DNA of 64,000 bases from Methanomassiliicoccales archaeon RumEn M2 (GCA_001421175.1 LJKL01000016.1:1-64000); one strand, 5' to 3'. Shown: positions 8,111 to 17,351, counted from the stretch's first letter. Numbers and translations: made by a program. The notes: a model not told the origin generated them from the sequence alone.

Positions 8111-9453
8111 ATGGTTCTAGAGGGGCTAGGGAAATCTTTGAGGAATGCCGTTGCCAGGGTGACGGGCGCCACATCCGTGGACGATCAGCTCATAAAGGAT
8201 GTGGTCAAGGACCTGCAAAGGGCCCTTCTGCAGGCCGATATCAATGTCCAGCTGGTACTGGAGCTTACAAAGAAGATCGAGACTCGGGCCTCCCAGGAGA
8301 AACCGCCCGCGGGTAAGAGTCCCAAGGAGCACGTCATCAACATCATCTATCAGGAACTCGTGGACCTTGTGAAGAGCGACGAGGGCCTGAGGATGGGTCC
8401 CCAAACGATAATGATGGTCGGCCTGTACGGTCAGGGAAAGACCACGACCACGGGAAAGCTGGCCCATCTTTTCAACAAGAAAGGATTCAAGGTGGGCCTC
8501 ATCGCCGCCGACATCTACAGGCCTGCCGCTTACGAGCAGCTCAGCCAATTGGGCGAGAAGGTGGGAGTGGATGTTTATGGGGAGCCGGGGAAGAAGAATG
8601 CCGCGGATATCGTGAAGAACGGGATGCGGCATTTCAAGGATAAGAAGATCATAATCATCGATACCTCGGGAAGGCACGCTTTGGAGTCCGATCTGATAAA
8701 GGAGCTCCAGGACATATCCGCGGTCGCCAAGCCGGACGAGAGGTTCCTCGTGCTCGACTCCCAGGTAGGGCAACAGGCAGGTCCCCAGGCAGAGGCTTTC
8801 CACAAGGCCGTGGGAGTCACCGGCGTGATACTCACGAAGATGGACGGCAGCGCCAAGGGGGGCGGTGCCATAAGCGCCGTGAACAAACGTCCGCCAGGAT
8901 CGTCTGCATTGGTACGGGGGAGCACATACGAGACCTGGAGCCTTTCGATGCCAAACGTTTCATATCCCGTCTTCTGGGCATGGGGGATCTGTCCGCCCTC
9001 ATGGAGATAGCCAAGGAAGAGCTGCAGAATGAGGACGGCATGGAGGAGATCAGCTCCCGCATGATGTCCGGCAAATTCACTCTCAATGATATGTACCATC
9101 AGATGCTGGCGATCAATAAGATGGGGCCTCTGCAGAAGGTCATGTCCCTTATCCCGGGCATGAGCAAGATGGAGGACAAGATCAACTACGAGGAGACCCA
9201 GGCCAGGCTTCTGAAATACCGCTACATAATGGATTCAATGACCATGGAGGAGAAGGACGATCCGTCCGTCATAAAATCCTCCAGGGTCCAGAGGATCGCC
9301 AAGGGCTCCGGCACATCGATACAGGATGTGAGGGAGCTTCTGAAGCAGTACAACCAGAGCAAGAAGACCGTGAAGACCTTCATGGGGAACCGTAAGATGC
9401 GGAAGCAGATGATGAAGCAGATGGGCGGAACCGATCTGGACTCCCTGGAGTGA
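8111..9453 (+). CDS. srp54: Signal recognition particle 54 kDa protein (frameshifted)
   Basis: The GTPase that binds signal sequences and SRP RNA and delivers ribosomes to the membrane. The N domain is followed by the G domain with GLYGQGKTTTTGKLA (P-loop), DTSGRHALE and TKMDGSAKGGG. The M domain is rich in Met (MEEISSRMMSGKFTLNDMYH; GNRKMRKQMMKQMGG). The frame breaks near 8882-8888. The upstream frame goes to ISAVNK, while the downstream frame resumes with ARIVCIGTGEHIRDLEPFDA, which is the expected continuation. One missing base explains it. An essential gene is unlikely to be broken, so a sequence error is probable. The ATG at 8111 sits about 27 bp from a TATA box, suggesting a leaderless start. 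Confidence 0.92.
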
Positions 9454-9457
9454 TCCG

Positions 9458-10045
9458 TTGATAAGATTCGTCATCATAGGGCACAGGGCCCACACCACCG
9501 CCGATTTCAAATTGGACGACATAGCCGGGGGTGCCGGAAGACTCGATGTGCTTGTCAGATGCGTCAACTCCGCGTTCTTCCTGAGCCACAACATAAGGAA
9601 GGACGTGGAGCTCTACCTGGTGCTGCTGGGCGGAGAGGATGCGCCCAAGACCCTGAGATTCTCCGGCAGGGAGCTGAGATATCTGAATCCTGACGAGAGG
9701 AGCACGGCATCACTTATCAGGAACGCGCTGCTGAAGAAGGTCGGGGACACGGAGATAAGAGCATCTCCGGGGATATACGTATCAAGGATGTCCTTCGCAA
9801 TGCTCATGGAGGATCTCTCCAAGACCTCCGGATTCGTATACTTGCGGGAGAACGGAGAGGACGTCCGGGGATTCGGATTCCCGGAGAACCCCTGCTTCAT
9901 ACTGGGGGACGACAAGGACCTGACCGAGGAAGAGGAAGCGATCATGTCCTCCTATGATTTCGATATCGTGAACCTGGGGCCGCAGAGCCTGCATGCGAAC
10001 CACTGCATGATCCTGGTCCTGAACGAGATGGACCGCAGGGCCTAG
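9458..10045 (+). CDS. trmY: tRNA (pseudouridine54-N1)-methyltransferase TrmY
   Basis: A 195-residue SPOUT-class methyltransferase that makes N1-methylpseudouridine at position 54 of archaeal tRNAs. Recognisable family segments are GGAGRLDVLVRCVNSAFFLS, LRFSGRELRYLNPDERS near residue 70, and the C-terminal knot region ending NLGPQSLHANHCMILVLNE. It starts at TTG, five bases after the srp54 stop, so it is probably in the same transcript. It ends with TAG. Confidence 0.92.
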   Translation: MIRFVIIGHRAHTTADFKLDDIAGGAGRLDVLVRCVNSAFFLSHNIRKDVELYLVLLGGEDAPKTLRFSGRELRYLNPDERSTASLIRNALLKKVGDTEIRASPGIYVSRMSFAMLMEDLSKTSGFVYLRENGEDVRGFGFPENPCFILGDDKDLTEEEEAIMSSYDFDIVNLGPQSLHANHCMILVLNEMDRRA

Positions 10046-10086
10046 ACCGTACAATGCTTATATTATTCTGACACGGTTAACGGGCC

Positions 10087-10284
10087 ATGGCTGAAGCTGA
10101 GCGGGCGCAGCAGCACAGGCACTGCCTGAAATGCGGCAGAGCATTCACAGGGGACGGCAAGTACTGCGGCGACAGCTGTAAGGAAGAGAAGAAGAAGGAA
10201 CTCAACAAGGAGAAGCGCAAGCTCCTTGCGATATGGGCCACGGGTGTAGCGCTCATGATCATCGTGATTGCGCTGGTACTATGA
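10087..10284 (+). CDS. Zinc-ribbon small membrane protein (DUF2116-like)
   Basis: A 65-residue protein. Residues 13-31 form a zinc ribbon (CLKCGRAF and CGDSCKEEKK), followed by a basic linker and one C-terminal transmembrane helix (LLAIWATGVALMIIVIALVL). This layout matches the archaeal DUF2116 family of unknown function. The last codons overlap the ATG of the next gene (ATGA), implying translational coupling. Confidence 0.8.
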   Translation: MAEAERAQQHRHCLKCGRAFTGDGKYCGDSCKEEKKKELNKEKRKLLAIWATGVALMIIVIALVL

Positions 10285-11222
10285 AGGTCGCCGTCGCAGG
10301 GACCTTCGATGTCCTCCATGCCGGCCACAGGGCTCTGATCGACAGGGCATTCGACATATCCGACCGTGTATTCGTCGGCATAACCAGCGACGCCATGGCC
10401 TCTGCGGGGAGGAAGAGCGTCAATCCCCTCTGGATAAGGCGGAAGATGCTGCAGGAATACCTGTCCTCCAAGGAAGGGAGATGGGAGATATTCGAGATAG
10501 ATGACATCTACGGCCCGCGGGAGATCATGGATGACGTGGAGACCCTCGTGATATCGGAGGAGACCCTCGGCAACAGCAGGCTGGTCAACGAAGACCGCCG
10601 CAGGAGGGGGCTCAGGCCCCTGGAGTTCTCCATAGTCCCGTTGGTGAGGAATGATGCGGGCGAGAGGATAAGCTCCACCGGCATAAGGAGCGGTGCTTAC
10701 GGCCGAAACGGCCGGAAGGGCAGGGACATAGCCGTGGGATCCACGAATCCTGTGAAGGTGGAAGCGGCAAGATGTGTCATGGAGAAGGTGTTCGGGGACG
10801 TGACCATAACCGCCGTGGATGCGGACAGCGGAGTCCCGGAACAACCCTTCGGGGAGGAGACCCTGAAAGGTGCGATCAACAGGGCGAAGGCGGCCCTGGG
10901 AAATCACTGGATGGCCATCGGCATAGAGGCGGGGGTATTCGAGATGTACGACGGCCTTTATGATATCCAGCACTGTGCCGTTGTATCCCGGGACGGGGTC
11001 ATCACCGTAGGTATGAGCTCAGGATTCAGATACCCTGATGATGTGGCACATGAGGTGAGAGGCGGCCTGACCGTCGGAGAGGCGATGGAGAAGGTGTTCG
11101 GCGAGAACAAGGGACGTTCCGAAGGCGCTGTCGGGATACTCAGCAAAGGCCTCATAGACAGAAAGGAGCTCACAGAGCAGTCGGTCAAGGCGGCCATGAT
11201 ACCGCGCATGAGGGGACTATGA
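10281..11222 (+). CDS. Fusion of archaeal phosphopantetheine adenylyltransferase and non-canonical purine NTP phosphatase
   Basis: The first 150 residues are a nucleotidyltransferase of the archaeal/eukaryotic CoaD type (MKVAVAGTFDVLHAGHRAL, the HxGH-like site; ISSTGIRSG at the end). This enzyme converts phosphopantetheine to dephospho-CoA. From about residue 155 a second enzyme begins (IAVGSTNPVKVEAARCVME). It has the signature of the YjjX-type inosine/xanthosine triphosphatase, with FGEETLKGAINRAKAAL and IGIEAGVF. The frame is open upstream to 10233, but the ATG at 10281 starts exactly at the CoaD domain and overlaps the previous stop. Its own stop overlaps the next ATG. Catalytic activity of both halves is inferred. 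Confidence 0.85.
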   Translation: MKVAVAGTFDVLHAGHRALIDRAFDISDRVFVGITSDAMASAGRKSVNPLWIRRKMLQEYLSSKEGRWEIFEIDDIYGPREIMDDVETLVISEETLGNSRLVNEDRRRRGLRPLEFSIVPLVRNDAGERISSTGIRSGAYGRNGRKGRDIAVGSTNPVKVEAARCVMEKVFGDVTITAVDADSGVPEQPFGEETLKGAINRAKAALGNHWMAIGIEAGVFEMYDGLYDIQHCAVVSRDGVITVGMSSGFRYPDDVAHEVRGGLTVGEAMEKVFGENKGRSEGAVGILSKGLIDRKELTEQSVKAAMIPRMRGL

Positions 11223-11830
11223 TAATCATAAAAGACGAAACGGACACCAAGGAGGCGGAATCCTATGAGGGCGTCAGAATACTCCTGCTGACGGGGAGCA
11301 GCATCGACAGAAGAGCCGCCGGCGCAGCGATCAAACTCAAGAATATCACCGGAGGTAAGCTCGCGGTTGCGGTTCTGGGTCATTCGGGAGAGAGCCTGAA
11401 GGAGGCTGACGCCACATATTATCTGGACGACCCGGATTTCGCGGATTCGGATTGCAGGGCATCAGGCAGGATCTGTGTGGCCCTCATCAAGAAGGTATTC
11501 CCCTGCGACTACGTGGTCTGCGGCACCTCTTCCAGGGAGGGGAGTTCCTCATCCCTTGCGGCCAGGATAGCCAGGGGATGCGATATGGAGCCTTCGTTCA
11601 GCGTTTCAGGCATCGACCGCTCGGATGACGGCTCCCTGAGAACGATGCGGAACGGCACAGCGGGAAGCGTCTCATGGAAGACGGCATTCTCCGTATCCGA
11701 AGGGGCATGGCCCAAGGCAACGCCGGAGATGAGAGAGGGAAGGCGCCTTAACCGCATAGATGTCGGACTGGGCGTATTCTCCGTGGGGATCAAAGGCTCC
11801 AGGGTGCTTATCGCCAAGGAGGTGGGCTGA
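11219..11830 (+). CDS. ETF beta-like protein (adenine-nucleotide alpha-hydrolase fold)
   Basis: A 203-residue protein resembling the beta subunit/N-terminal domain of electron-transfer flavoproteins. A central segment reads CDYVVCGTSSREGSSSSLAARIARGC, the typical ETF nucleotide-binding region. It overlaps the previous gene by four bases (ATGA), and the next gene begins immediately after it. The partner gene encodes an alpha-like protein, so the two probably form a heterodimer. Whether AMP or FAD is bound cannot be seen. The assignment rests on general similarity, without a diagnostic motif. Confidence 0.55.
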   Translation: MIIIKDETDTKEAESYEGVRILLLTGSSIDRRAAGAAIKLKNITGGKLAVAVLGHSGESLKEADATYYLDDPDFADSDCRASGRICVALIKKVFPCDYVVCGTSSREGSSSSLAARIARGCDMEPSFSVSGIDRSDDGSLRTMRNGTAGSVSWKTAFSVSEGAWPKATPEMREGRRLNRIDVGLGVFSVGIKGSRVLIAKEVG

Positions 11831-11831
11831 G

Positions 11832-12482
11832 ATGTCCGAAGGATGCTCCGGGGGATCCTGCAGCACATGCCCGGGAGGCTCCGGCTCCGACAACAGCGAC
11901 CGCCTTCCGCCGGGTATGCTGGAACATTACGATCTGAACAAGGACACCCGAAAAGGGGTTCTCGCGTTCATACAGACCAAGGAGGGGATCATGGATGCAT
12001 CGGCAGCGGGCATCCTGACCCTTGCCCGTGACTTATCCGACGACAGGGTGTTCGCAACGGCTTTCGGAGGCATCGAGGTGAAGGACCTCTTCAAGGAGAT
12101 ATTCTCTCTGGGAGTGGACACGCTGTACCACATGAGGAACAGGGACCCGGCGTACCATCCCGTATCCTGGGCCTCCGCGATGATGGAGGTTGCCGAGAGG
12201 GTCAATGCCGCGATCCTTCTGTTCCCGGATACGGGGGTCGGAGAGGAATTGGCATCCCTGTGCGCTGCCGAGGCCGACGCAGGAATATGTGTCAGATGCG
12301 TTAATCTGCGCATAGAGGAGGGCACGGTGGCTGCCGAGAAGGATCTCGGAGAGGATACGTTCAAGATAAGATTCGCATCCCGTCCGGCGGTTGTCATCCC
12401 GTCTTCGGATGGTCTGCCGTCGCCCGTATACGAATCGGGCCGCAAGGGCACCGTGATAAACCGCCCCTACTCCCTGAGATAG
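11832..12482 (+). CDS. ETF alpha-like protein with Cys-rich N-terminus
   Basis: A 216-residue protein starting at the ATG one base after the preceding TGA. It opens with a Cys cluster (CSGGSCSTCPGG), then a domain resembling ETF alpha domain I (GVLAFIQTKEGIMDASAAGI and later segments). The FAD-binding C-terminal domain II of ordinary ETF alpha (about 120 residues more) is absent. Together with the upstream ETF beta-like gene it forms a short pair conserved in form. The Cys cluster could bind metal or an Fe-S centre (inference). It ends with TAG and converges on the peroxiredoxin gene. Confidence 0.5.
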   Translation: MSEGCSGGSCSTCPGGSGSDNSDRLPPGMLEHYDLNKDTRKGVLAFIQTKEGIMDASAAGILTLARDLSDDRVFATAFGGIEVKDLFKEIFSLGVDTLYHMRNRDPAYHPVSWASAMMEVAERVNAAILLFPDTGVGEELASLCAAEADAGICVRCVNLRIEEGTVAAEKDLGEDTFKIRFASRPAVVIPSSDGLPSPVYESGRKGTVINRPYSLR

Positions 12483-12486
12483 CGGA

Positions 12487-12951
12487 TCATCCGACCAGCT
12501 GCTTGATCTTGGCGTAGACCTCATCGGCATGGCCTTCGACCCTGACCTTGGGCCATACCGCCTCCACCTTTCCGTCCTTGCCGACTATGTAGGTGGACCT
12601 GACGGTCCCCTCCGTCTCCTTACCGTACATCATCTTCTTTCCCCAGGCTCCCGCGGCCTTTATCAGCCGGAGTTCCGGGTCTGACAGCAGTTTGAACCTG
12701 AGCCCGTTCTTGTCCGCGAACTTCCTGTGGGATTCGGGCGAGTCCTTGCTCACCCCTATTATCGGTATGTTCCTTACCATCAGCTTCTTGTATATGTCGT
12801 TGAAGCCGAGGGCCTCCTTGGTGCATCCGGGAGTGTTGTCGCGCGGATAGAAATAGAGGACGAACGTCACGCCTTCAAGCATCGCTGAGTCGAATGTCTG
12901 TCCGTTCTCATCCGACAGGATGAAGGCGGGGAATCTTTCACCTACGTCCAT
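12487..12951 (-). CDS. Peroxiredoxin of the Bcp/PrxQ family
   Basis: A 154-residue thiol peroxidase that reduces hydrogen peroxide and organic peroxides. The peroxidatic Cys is in PRDNTPGCTKE. The position five residues later, where many PrxQ proteins have the resolving Cys, is Leu (CTKEAL), so this looks like the one-Cys subtype. The ATG overlaps the pheT stop (TGATG on the minus strand), so it is translationally coupled to pheT. The upstream extension of the frame is only the pheT gene read in another frame. Confidence 0.9.
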   Translation of the reverse strand: MDVGERFPAFILSDENGQTFDSAMLEGVTFVLYFYPRDNTPGCTKEALGFNDIYKKLMVRNIPIIGVSKDSPESHRKFADKNGLRFKLLSDPELRLIKAAGAWGKKMMYGKETEGTVRSTYIVGKDGKVEAVWPKVRVEGHADEVYAKIKQLVG

Positions 12952-14606
12952 CAGACGACACCTCCCCTGCGGGCATCTATGAACCATTGGAGATCCAGCT
13001 CCATCATCATCACGGGATGCGTTATCTCGAATCCTTCTATGACCTCCGGGGAGACCTCTCCGAAGGACCCGATCCTCCTGCCTTCCACGGTCACGGCCGC
13101 CCCGCGCCCGGGTATGAATGTCCTGTCCGTGCAATGTTCCAGCTCATATTCTGCGCCCATCTCCCTGAGCACTGCCTCCATATAGGATTTGGACTCTGTG
13201 AATGATGACCTGGAATCCATTACCACACCGCACAGATGCCTGCGCTTCCTGCAGCCTGAGATCACGTCACCTACCTCGAATATCCTCTGGGGCAGGTCCC
13301 TGCGCTTGTTGCGCCTCAGTATCCTCATGAGGCTGGGGAAGAGGGATGCCCTGAGGCATGTGTGATCCTCCGTTATCGGATTCATGATCATGACCAGCTC
13401 TTCCTCTTTGATGCCGGAGATGCCGAACTCGTCCCTTTCAGAGCTCAGCGTAAGCGTCACCGCCTCTGTGAACCCCAGACCTGTCATTATATCCCTCATC
13501 GACTCGGAGACAGCCGTCTCAGGCATGAGGGAACCGGTGGTCTGGGTCATTGAATGCGATCCTCCGAATCTCTCGAAACCGTACCCTATGGCCACGTCCT
13601 CGTAGAGATCCACCTTATGCATTATGTCCGGCCTGGTCGACGGCACCTCAGCGTATACTGTGTCACCCTCTGCCATGGCATCCATGCCCATGCGGCGAAG
13701 GGACTCCGCCATCTCCTCCGGGGAGATGTCCTTTCCGATGAAACCTGCGCATTCCGATGCGGATATGCTCCAAGAGGCCGGGGAAAGGTCCGGGGACTGA
13801 TACTCGGACTCCCCTGCCATAGTGACAGCCCCTATGGACCCCCCTCTCTCTGCCATTGCCGTCACGACGATGTCGAGGGCGGTCTTCACCGCCTTGCCGT
13901 CGATACCGGTGACGTCTATGAACAGATTCTTCGTCTCCGTTGTTACAGTGGTAAGGGTGCCGTTGATCACCGGCGGGAAGGAGAGCACATCGCCGTTGGC
14001 GTCCGTTATGATAGGATATCTCGTCTTCCCCTCGAGGAGATGAGCGTAGGCCTTCCCCTTCTCGTGCTTGGTCAGAACCTCCTCCAGATCCATCTCCTCA
14101 TCGGATGCCAGGGGCACGAATCTTATGTCACCGGGACTCACGGCCCGGTAATCGAAGGGAGGGATCACCTTGTCAAGATCGTGAACGCCGATCGCCAGCT
14201 TCGACCTCTTCCTCCCGATCGTCATGTGAAGCTTCTCCTGGAGCTCCATCAGGGACTTTATGAACAGATCGTCTATCTCCACGTCGAATACTGCGGCGCA
14301 AAGGATGATCGGTCTTACTTCCTTCACAGACGGGTCAACTCTGACCAGTATATCCGTATCCTCGACCTCGTACTCCTTAAGGCCGGGCTCTATCCCCAAG
14401 AAGGCCCTCATGCTGCGGGCTATGCCTTCAACGCAATACATGTCCGGGCGGTTAGGGAAGAATTCGACGGACATCTCATCCGAGCTCCCCTCCGTTCCGT
14501 GCATGTCCGCGCCGATCATGGGTATTCTCTCGACGAGGACCTCTTTCGGCACCTCCTCCCCCAGAAGGGAGCACAGGTCGTTGTAGTCGAAATTGATCAA
14601 TGGCAT
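12951..14606 (-). CDS. pheT: Phenylalanyl-tRNA synthetase beta subunit
   Basis: A 551-residue archaeal/eukaryotic-type PheRS beta subunit. The N-terminus (MPLINFDYNDLCSLLG), the B3/4 editing domain near 100-270, the B5 domain (SECAGFIGKDISPEEMAESL) and the C-terminal catalytic-like domain (DPTRPDIMHKVDLYEDVAIG region, written here as STRPDIMHKVDLYEDVAI) follow the usual order. The start codon is about 27 bp from a TTAATAT box, so the mRNA is probably leaderless. The alpha subunit is not in the window. Confidence 0.93.
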   Translation of the reverse strand: MPLINFDYNDLCSLLGEEVPKEVLVERIPMIGADMHGTEGSSDEMSVEFFPNRPDMYCVEGIARSMRAFLGIEPGLKEYEVEDTDILVRVDPSVKEVRPIILCAAVFDVEIDDLFIKSLMELQEKLHMTIGRKRSKLAIGVHDLDKVIPPFDYRAVSPGDIRFVPLASDEEMDLEEVLTKHEKGKAYAHLLEGKTRYPIITDANGDVLSFPPVINGTLTTVTTETKNLFIDVTGIDGKAVKTALDIVVTAMAERGGSIGAVTMAGESEYQSPDLSPASWSISASECAGFIGKDISPEEMAESLRRMGMDAMAEGDTVYAEVPSTRPDIMHKVDLYEDVAIGYGFERFGGSHSMTQTTGSLMPETAVSESMRDIMTGLGFTEAVTLTLSSERDEFGISGIKEEELVMIMNPITEDHTCLRASLFPSLMRILRRNKRRDLPQRIFEVGDVISGCRKRRHLCGVVMDSRSSFTESKSYMEAVLREMGAEYELEHCTDRTFIPGRGAAVTVEGRRIGSFGEVSPEVIEGFEITHPVMMMELDLQWFIDARRGGVV

Positions 14607-14694
14607 ACTGCTGCCGTTATGAATGGCGGATATTAAGGGCTTTCCGATTCACAGAACAGAAGAATAGATAACGAAGCAAAAGAATCCGAATACC

Positions 14695-15459
14695 ATGGGC
14701 ATGAAAATCACTATGGTTCAGGCTAGGGGATTCGTGGACGATCCCATGACCAACTTCTTCAAGGCGAGGATGAGGGTCAACAATGTTGATTCAGATATCT
14801 TCGTCTATCCTGAGATGTACTGCAGCGGGTACGTATCCGACAGGAAACGCATGCAGCCTGACAAGACGACGGGCCTGGTGGTCAACAACATGAAGGCCCT
14901 TGCAGAGAAGCGCGACTGCGGTATCGTGTTCGGTGCACCCAGGATCATAGATGACAAGCTCTACAATTGCGTTCTGTTCGCCAGTGCCGACGGGATCGTC
15001 ACGCACAAGAAGATCGTGCCCTCCGCCGACGGCGTCTTCGACGAGACGGATGTGTTCGAATGGGGCGACACCACAACGATGTTCGAATTCAGAGGCCTGA
15101 AGATCGGGCTCTGCACAGGGCAGGAGCTGAAGACCCATGCGATACCCAGGCACTATGCGGAGAAGGATGCCGATATCGTGATCGCCGTGGCCGCATTCAC
15201 TGAAGAGCAGATGGCGGGAATGGAGAAGATCGCCGTGTCCCGTGCCGTCGAGAACAGGATCTATGTGATGCTGGTCAACATGGTGGGAGAGGACCCCGGG
15301 AAGAAGATGGCTGGGAGGAGCATGCTCATATCCCCGGACGGAGAGATCGTCGAGAGATTCAGCGATTCCACCGATCTGAGGGAGATCCGTCTCGAGGATG
15401 ATTTCCTGGATGCGGTGGCAGGACGCAAACTGATCCCGGAGCCAGTGCTCAAAGGCTAA
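14695..15459 (+). CDS. Carbon-nitrogen hydrolase (nitrilase superfamily)
   Basis: A 254-residue amidase-type enzyme. The catalytic triad can be placed: Glu in YPEMYCSGY near 41, Lys in THKKIVPS near 104, and Cys in IGLCTGQELK near 142. The last is an unusual context (CTGQE in place of the common CYD/CFE). It probably hydrolyses a small amide, with substrate unknown. A second ATG two codons downstream could also be the start. It converges on hmgA with a four-base overlap of stops. Confidence 0.82.
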   Translation: MGMKITMVQARGFVDDPMTNFFKARMRVNNVDSDIFVYPEMYCSGYVSDRKRMQPDKTTGLVVNNMKALAEKRDCGIVFGAPRIIDDKLYNCVLFASADGIVTHKKIVPSADGVFDETDVFEWGDTTTMFEFRGLKIGLCTGQELKTHAIPRHYAEKDADIVIAVAAFTEEQMAGMEKIAVSRAVENRIYVMLVNMVGEDPGKKMAGRSMLISPDGEIVERFSDSTDLREIRLEDDFLDAVAGRKLIPEPVLKG

Positions 15460-16610
15460 CGTCCGAGTTCCTTATGGGCGCTGCCCAGTTGCCCGGCCGC
15501 CTGAGCGGCCAAAGTGGACAGCTCGCCTGCCAGAACCGTGGCGGCGACTATCTCGGCGAACTTCCTGGCCTTGCCGTCCCCTTTGCAGCCCATGATCTCC
15601 AGCGCTTCCGATTGCGAGGGGAGCCTTGTACCGCCTCCGACGGTGCCGACCTCCACAGCCGGCATCCTTATGGCGATGTAGAGGTCACCTTCAACATCCT
15701 CGCAGGTGGTCATGCACAGGCTGGCCTCCACCACGTGAGCGGGGTCCTGCCCTGTGGCTATGTAAACTGCGGCGGCCATATTCGCGGCATGGGCATTGAA
15801 TCCCATGCTGCCCGCCATGGCACTGCCGATGAGATTCTTCCTGATGTTCGTCTCCGTCACGGATGCGGCCGTGGTGTGAAGCTTCGACTCCACGAGAGCA
15901 CCGGGTATGATCGCCTCGGCCAGGACCGTTTTCCCGCGCCCGTTCATCGCATTTATCGCCGCGGGCTTCTTGTCTGTGCACATATTGCCTGAAACGGATA
16001 TCATGACCGCCCCGGTCTCATTCTCGATGAGCCTGCACACCGCCTCGGTCGCTATGGTGGCCATATTCATACCCATGGCATCCCCCGTATCATAGGAGAA
16101 CCTGAGGAACAGGTTCCTGCCGTTGGGGAAGGGCTCTATCGTCAGGAGCCTGCCGTGTTTCGTGGTGGCGGAGACGGCATCATCTATCGCCTCGGGGTTC
16201 TCGCATATCCAATTGATGACTTTCACGGAATGGTCTATGCCCTCGGTCCTGAAGACGGGGGCCCGGGTCATAGCATCCGACAGCACCTTGGTCCTGGCTC
16301 CGCCCGATTCGGATATGACTGACATCCCCCGGGACACGGAGGCCACCAAAGCGCCCTCCGTGGTGGCCATCGGAACGAGGAAGGGGCCTCCCGCATAGTC
16401 CCCCCGTATGAAGATCGGGCCTGCGAATCCCAGAGGGACCTGGGTGACGCCGATCATGTTCTCTATGTTCTTAGAGGCCGTCTCCGGATCGAAGGAATAA
16501 TCCCCTATCGCATCCAACTTCGTCTCCGTGAGATCGGACACCGCTTTGCGCCTGTCATCCACGTCGGCGCGGCTGCGCCCTCTGTTCTTCAGCCCCTTTC
16601 GGTCGACCAT
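15456..16610 (-). CDS. hmgA: 3-hydroxy-3-methylglutaryl-CoA reductase
   Basis: It reduces HMG-CoA to mevalonate, the committed step of archaeal isoprenoid lipid synthesis. The 384-residue class I enzyme shows ENMIGVTQVPLGFAGP, the catalytic Glu in TTEGALVAS, GDAMGMNM, the catalytic Lys in CTDKKPAA, GTVGGGT, and the catalytic His in SAHKELGR at the C-terminus. No membrane domain is present, as expected for archaea. The ATG lies about 27 bp from a TATATTTA box. Confidence 0.96.
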   Translation of the reverse strand: MVDRKGLKNRGRSRADVDDRRKAVSDLTETKLDAIGDYSFDPETASKNIENMIGVTQVPLGFAGPIFIRGDYAGGPFLVPMATTEGALVASVSRGMSVISESGGARTKVLSDAMTRAPVFRTEGIDHSVKVINWICENPEAIDDAVSATTKHGRLLTIEPFPNGRNLFLRFSYDTGDAMGMNMATIATEAVCRLIENETGAVMISVSGNMCTDKKPAAINAMNGRGKTVLAEAIIPGALVESKLHTTAASVTETNIRKNLIGSAMAGSMGFNAHAANMAAAVYIATGQDPAHVVEASLCMTTCEDVEGDLYIAIRMPAVEVGTVGGGTRLPSQSEALEIMGCKGDGKARKFAEIVAATVLAGELSTLAAQAAGQLGSAHKELGR

Positions 16611-16653
16611 GCAATCTCATATTGCGAAGCGTAAATATAGGTTGCCTTAGGGC

Positions 16654-16908
16654 TCAGAGCTTCTTCTGCAGCTTCCCGTCCTTCTTCTTGCGAACAACGG
16701 ACGTTCCCTGCTTGGCCGCAAGGGTCTTGGCGTACTCGTCCGCCTCCGCCTTGGTCCTGAATCGCTTCGTGGCTATGGGCGCACCTTCGGGCTTGACCTG
16801 CCATCCTCCGTCAAGGTGAGTGGACACGACCTGCCTTCTCTTGCGTGAGGCCCCGGATCCCTCTTTCTCCGCCGGCTTCTTCTCAGTTTTAGGCTCCTCG
16901 TTTGCCAT
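16654..16908 (-). CDS. Small basic protein with a DUF2188-like domain
   Basis: An 84-residue Lys-rich protein. The middle and C-terminal part (GGWQVKPEGAPIATKRFRTK, then EADEYAKTLAAKQGTSVVRK) matches the DUF2188 family, in which a short domain of unknown function ends in a basic tail. The ATG at 16908 (MANEEPKTEKK) is preferred over the upstream 16962 because a TATA-like element (ATAATAAG) lies about 27 bp away. Function is unknown. Confidence 0.7.
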   Translation of the reverse strand: MANEEPKTEKKPAEKEGSGASRKRRQVVSTHLDGGWQVKPEGAPIATKRFRTKAEADEYAKTLAAKQGTSVVRKKKDGKLQKKL

Positions 16909-16958
16909 GGTATTTAAGTATGTCGCAATGAGCTTATTATGATTCGCAAAGCCCCGCC

Positions 16959-17351
16959 TCACTGAGGCTGCTCCTCACAGGACACGGCCCTGCTCTTCAG
17001 CAGGAGTATATGGGCCGAGACCGCCGCCCCCACCACAGGGAGGACCAGCAGGGCGATCCCGTTCGCCATGATGATGCCGGAGATCACCAGCATCGACCAC
17101 AGGAATATCAGGGCGTATGCCTTCGTCCTCCGGGATACCCCTTTTCCTTCCCGGTAATTCTCTATATACTCGCCGAAATAGCGGTTGCCGGTGATCCAGC
17201 CGTACATCCTGGGACTGCTGGTGCTGAAGCACAGCGCCGCAACTATGACGAATGGGGTGGTGGGGAGTATCGGAAGCGCGACCCCGATGCCCCCTATCAC
17301 CATAGCGACGGACCCTGCTGCCACCAGCGCCGTGCGTTTCGCCCTGTTCAT
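16959..17351 (-). CDS. DUF454 (YbaN-type) inner-membrane protein
   Basis: A 130-residue membrane protein with the YbaN/DUF454 pattern: an N-terminal hydrophobic segment ending [14 protein letters not shown], a middle amphipathic part ([19 protein letters not shown]) and two further helices. The ATG at 17351 overlaps the katA stop (ATGA on minus), so it is translationally coupled to catalase. Function of the family is unknown. Confidence 0.85.
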   Translation of the reverse strand: MNRAKRTALVAAGSVAMVIGGIGVALPILPTTPFVIVAALCFSTSSPRMYGWITGNRYFGEYIENYREGKGVSRRTKAYALIFLWSMLVISGIIMANGIALLVLPVVGAAVSAHILLLKSRAVSCEEQPQ

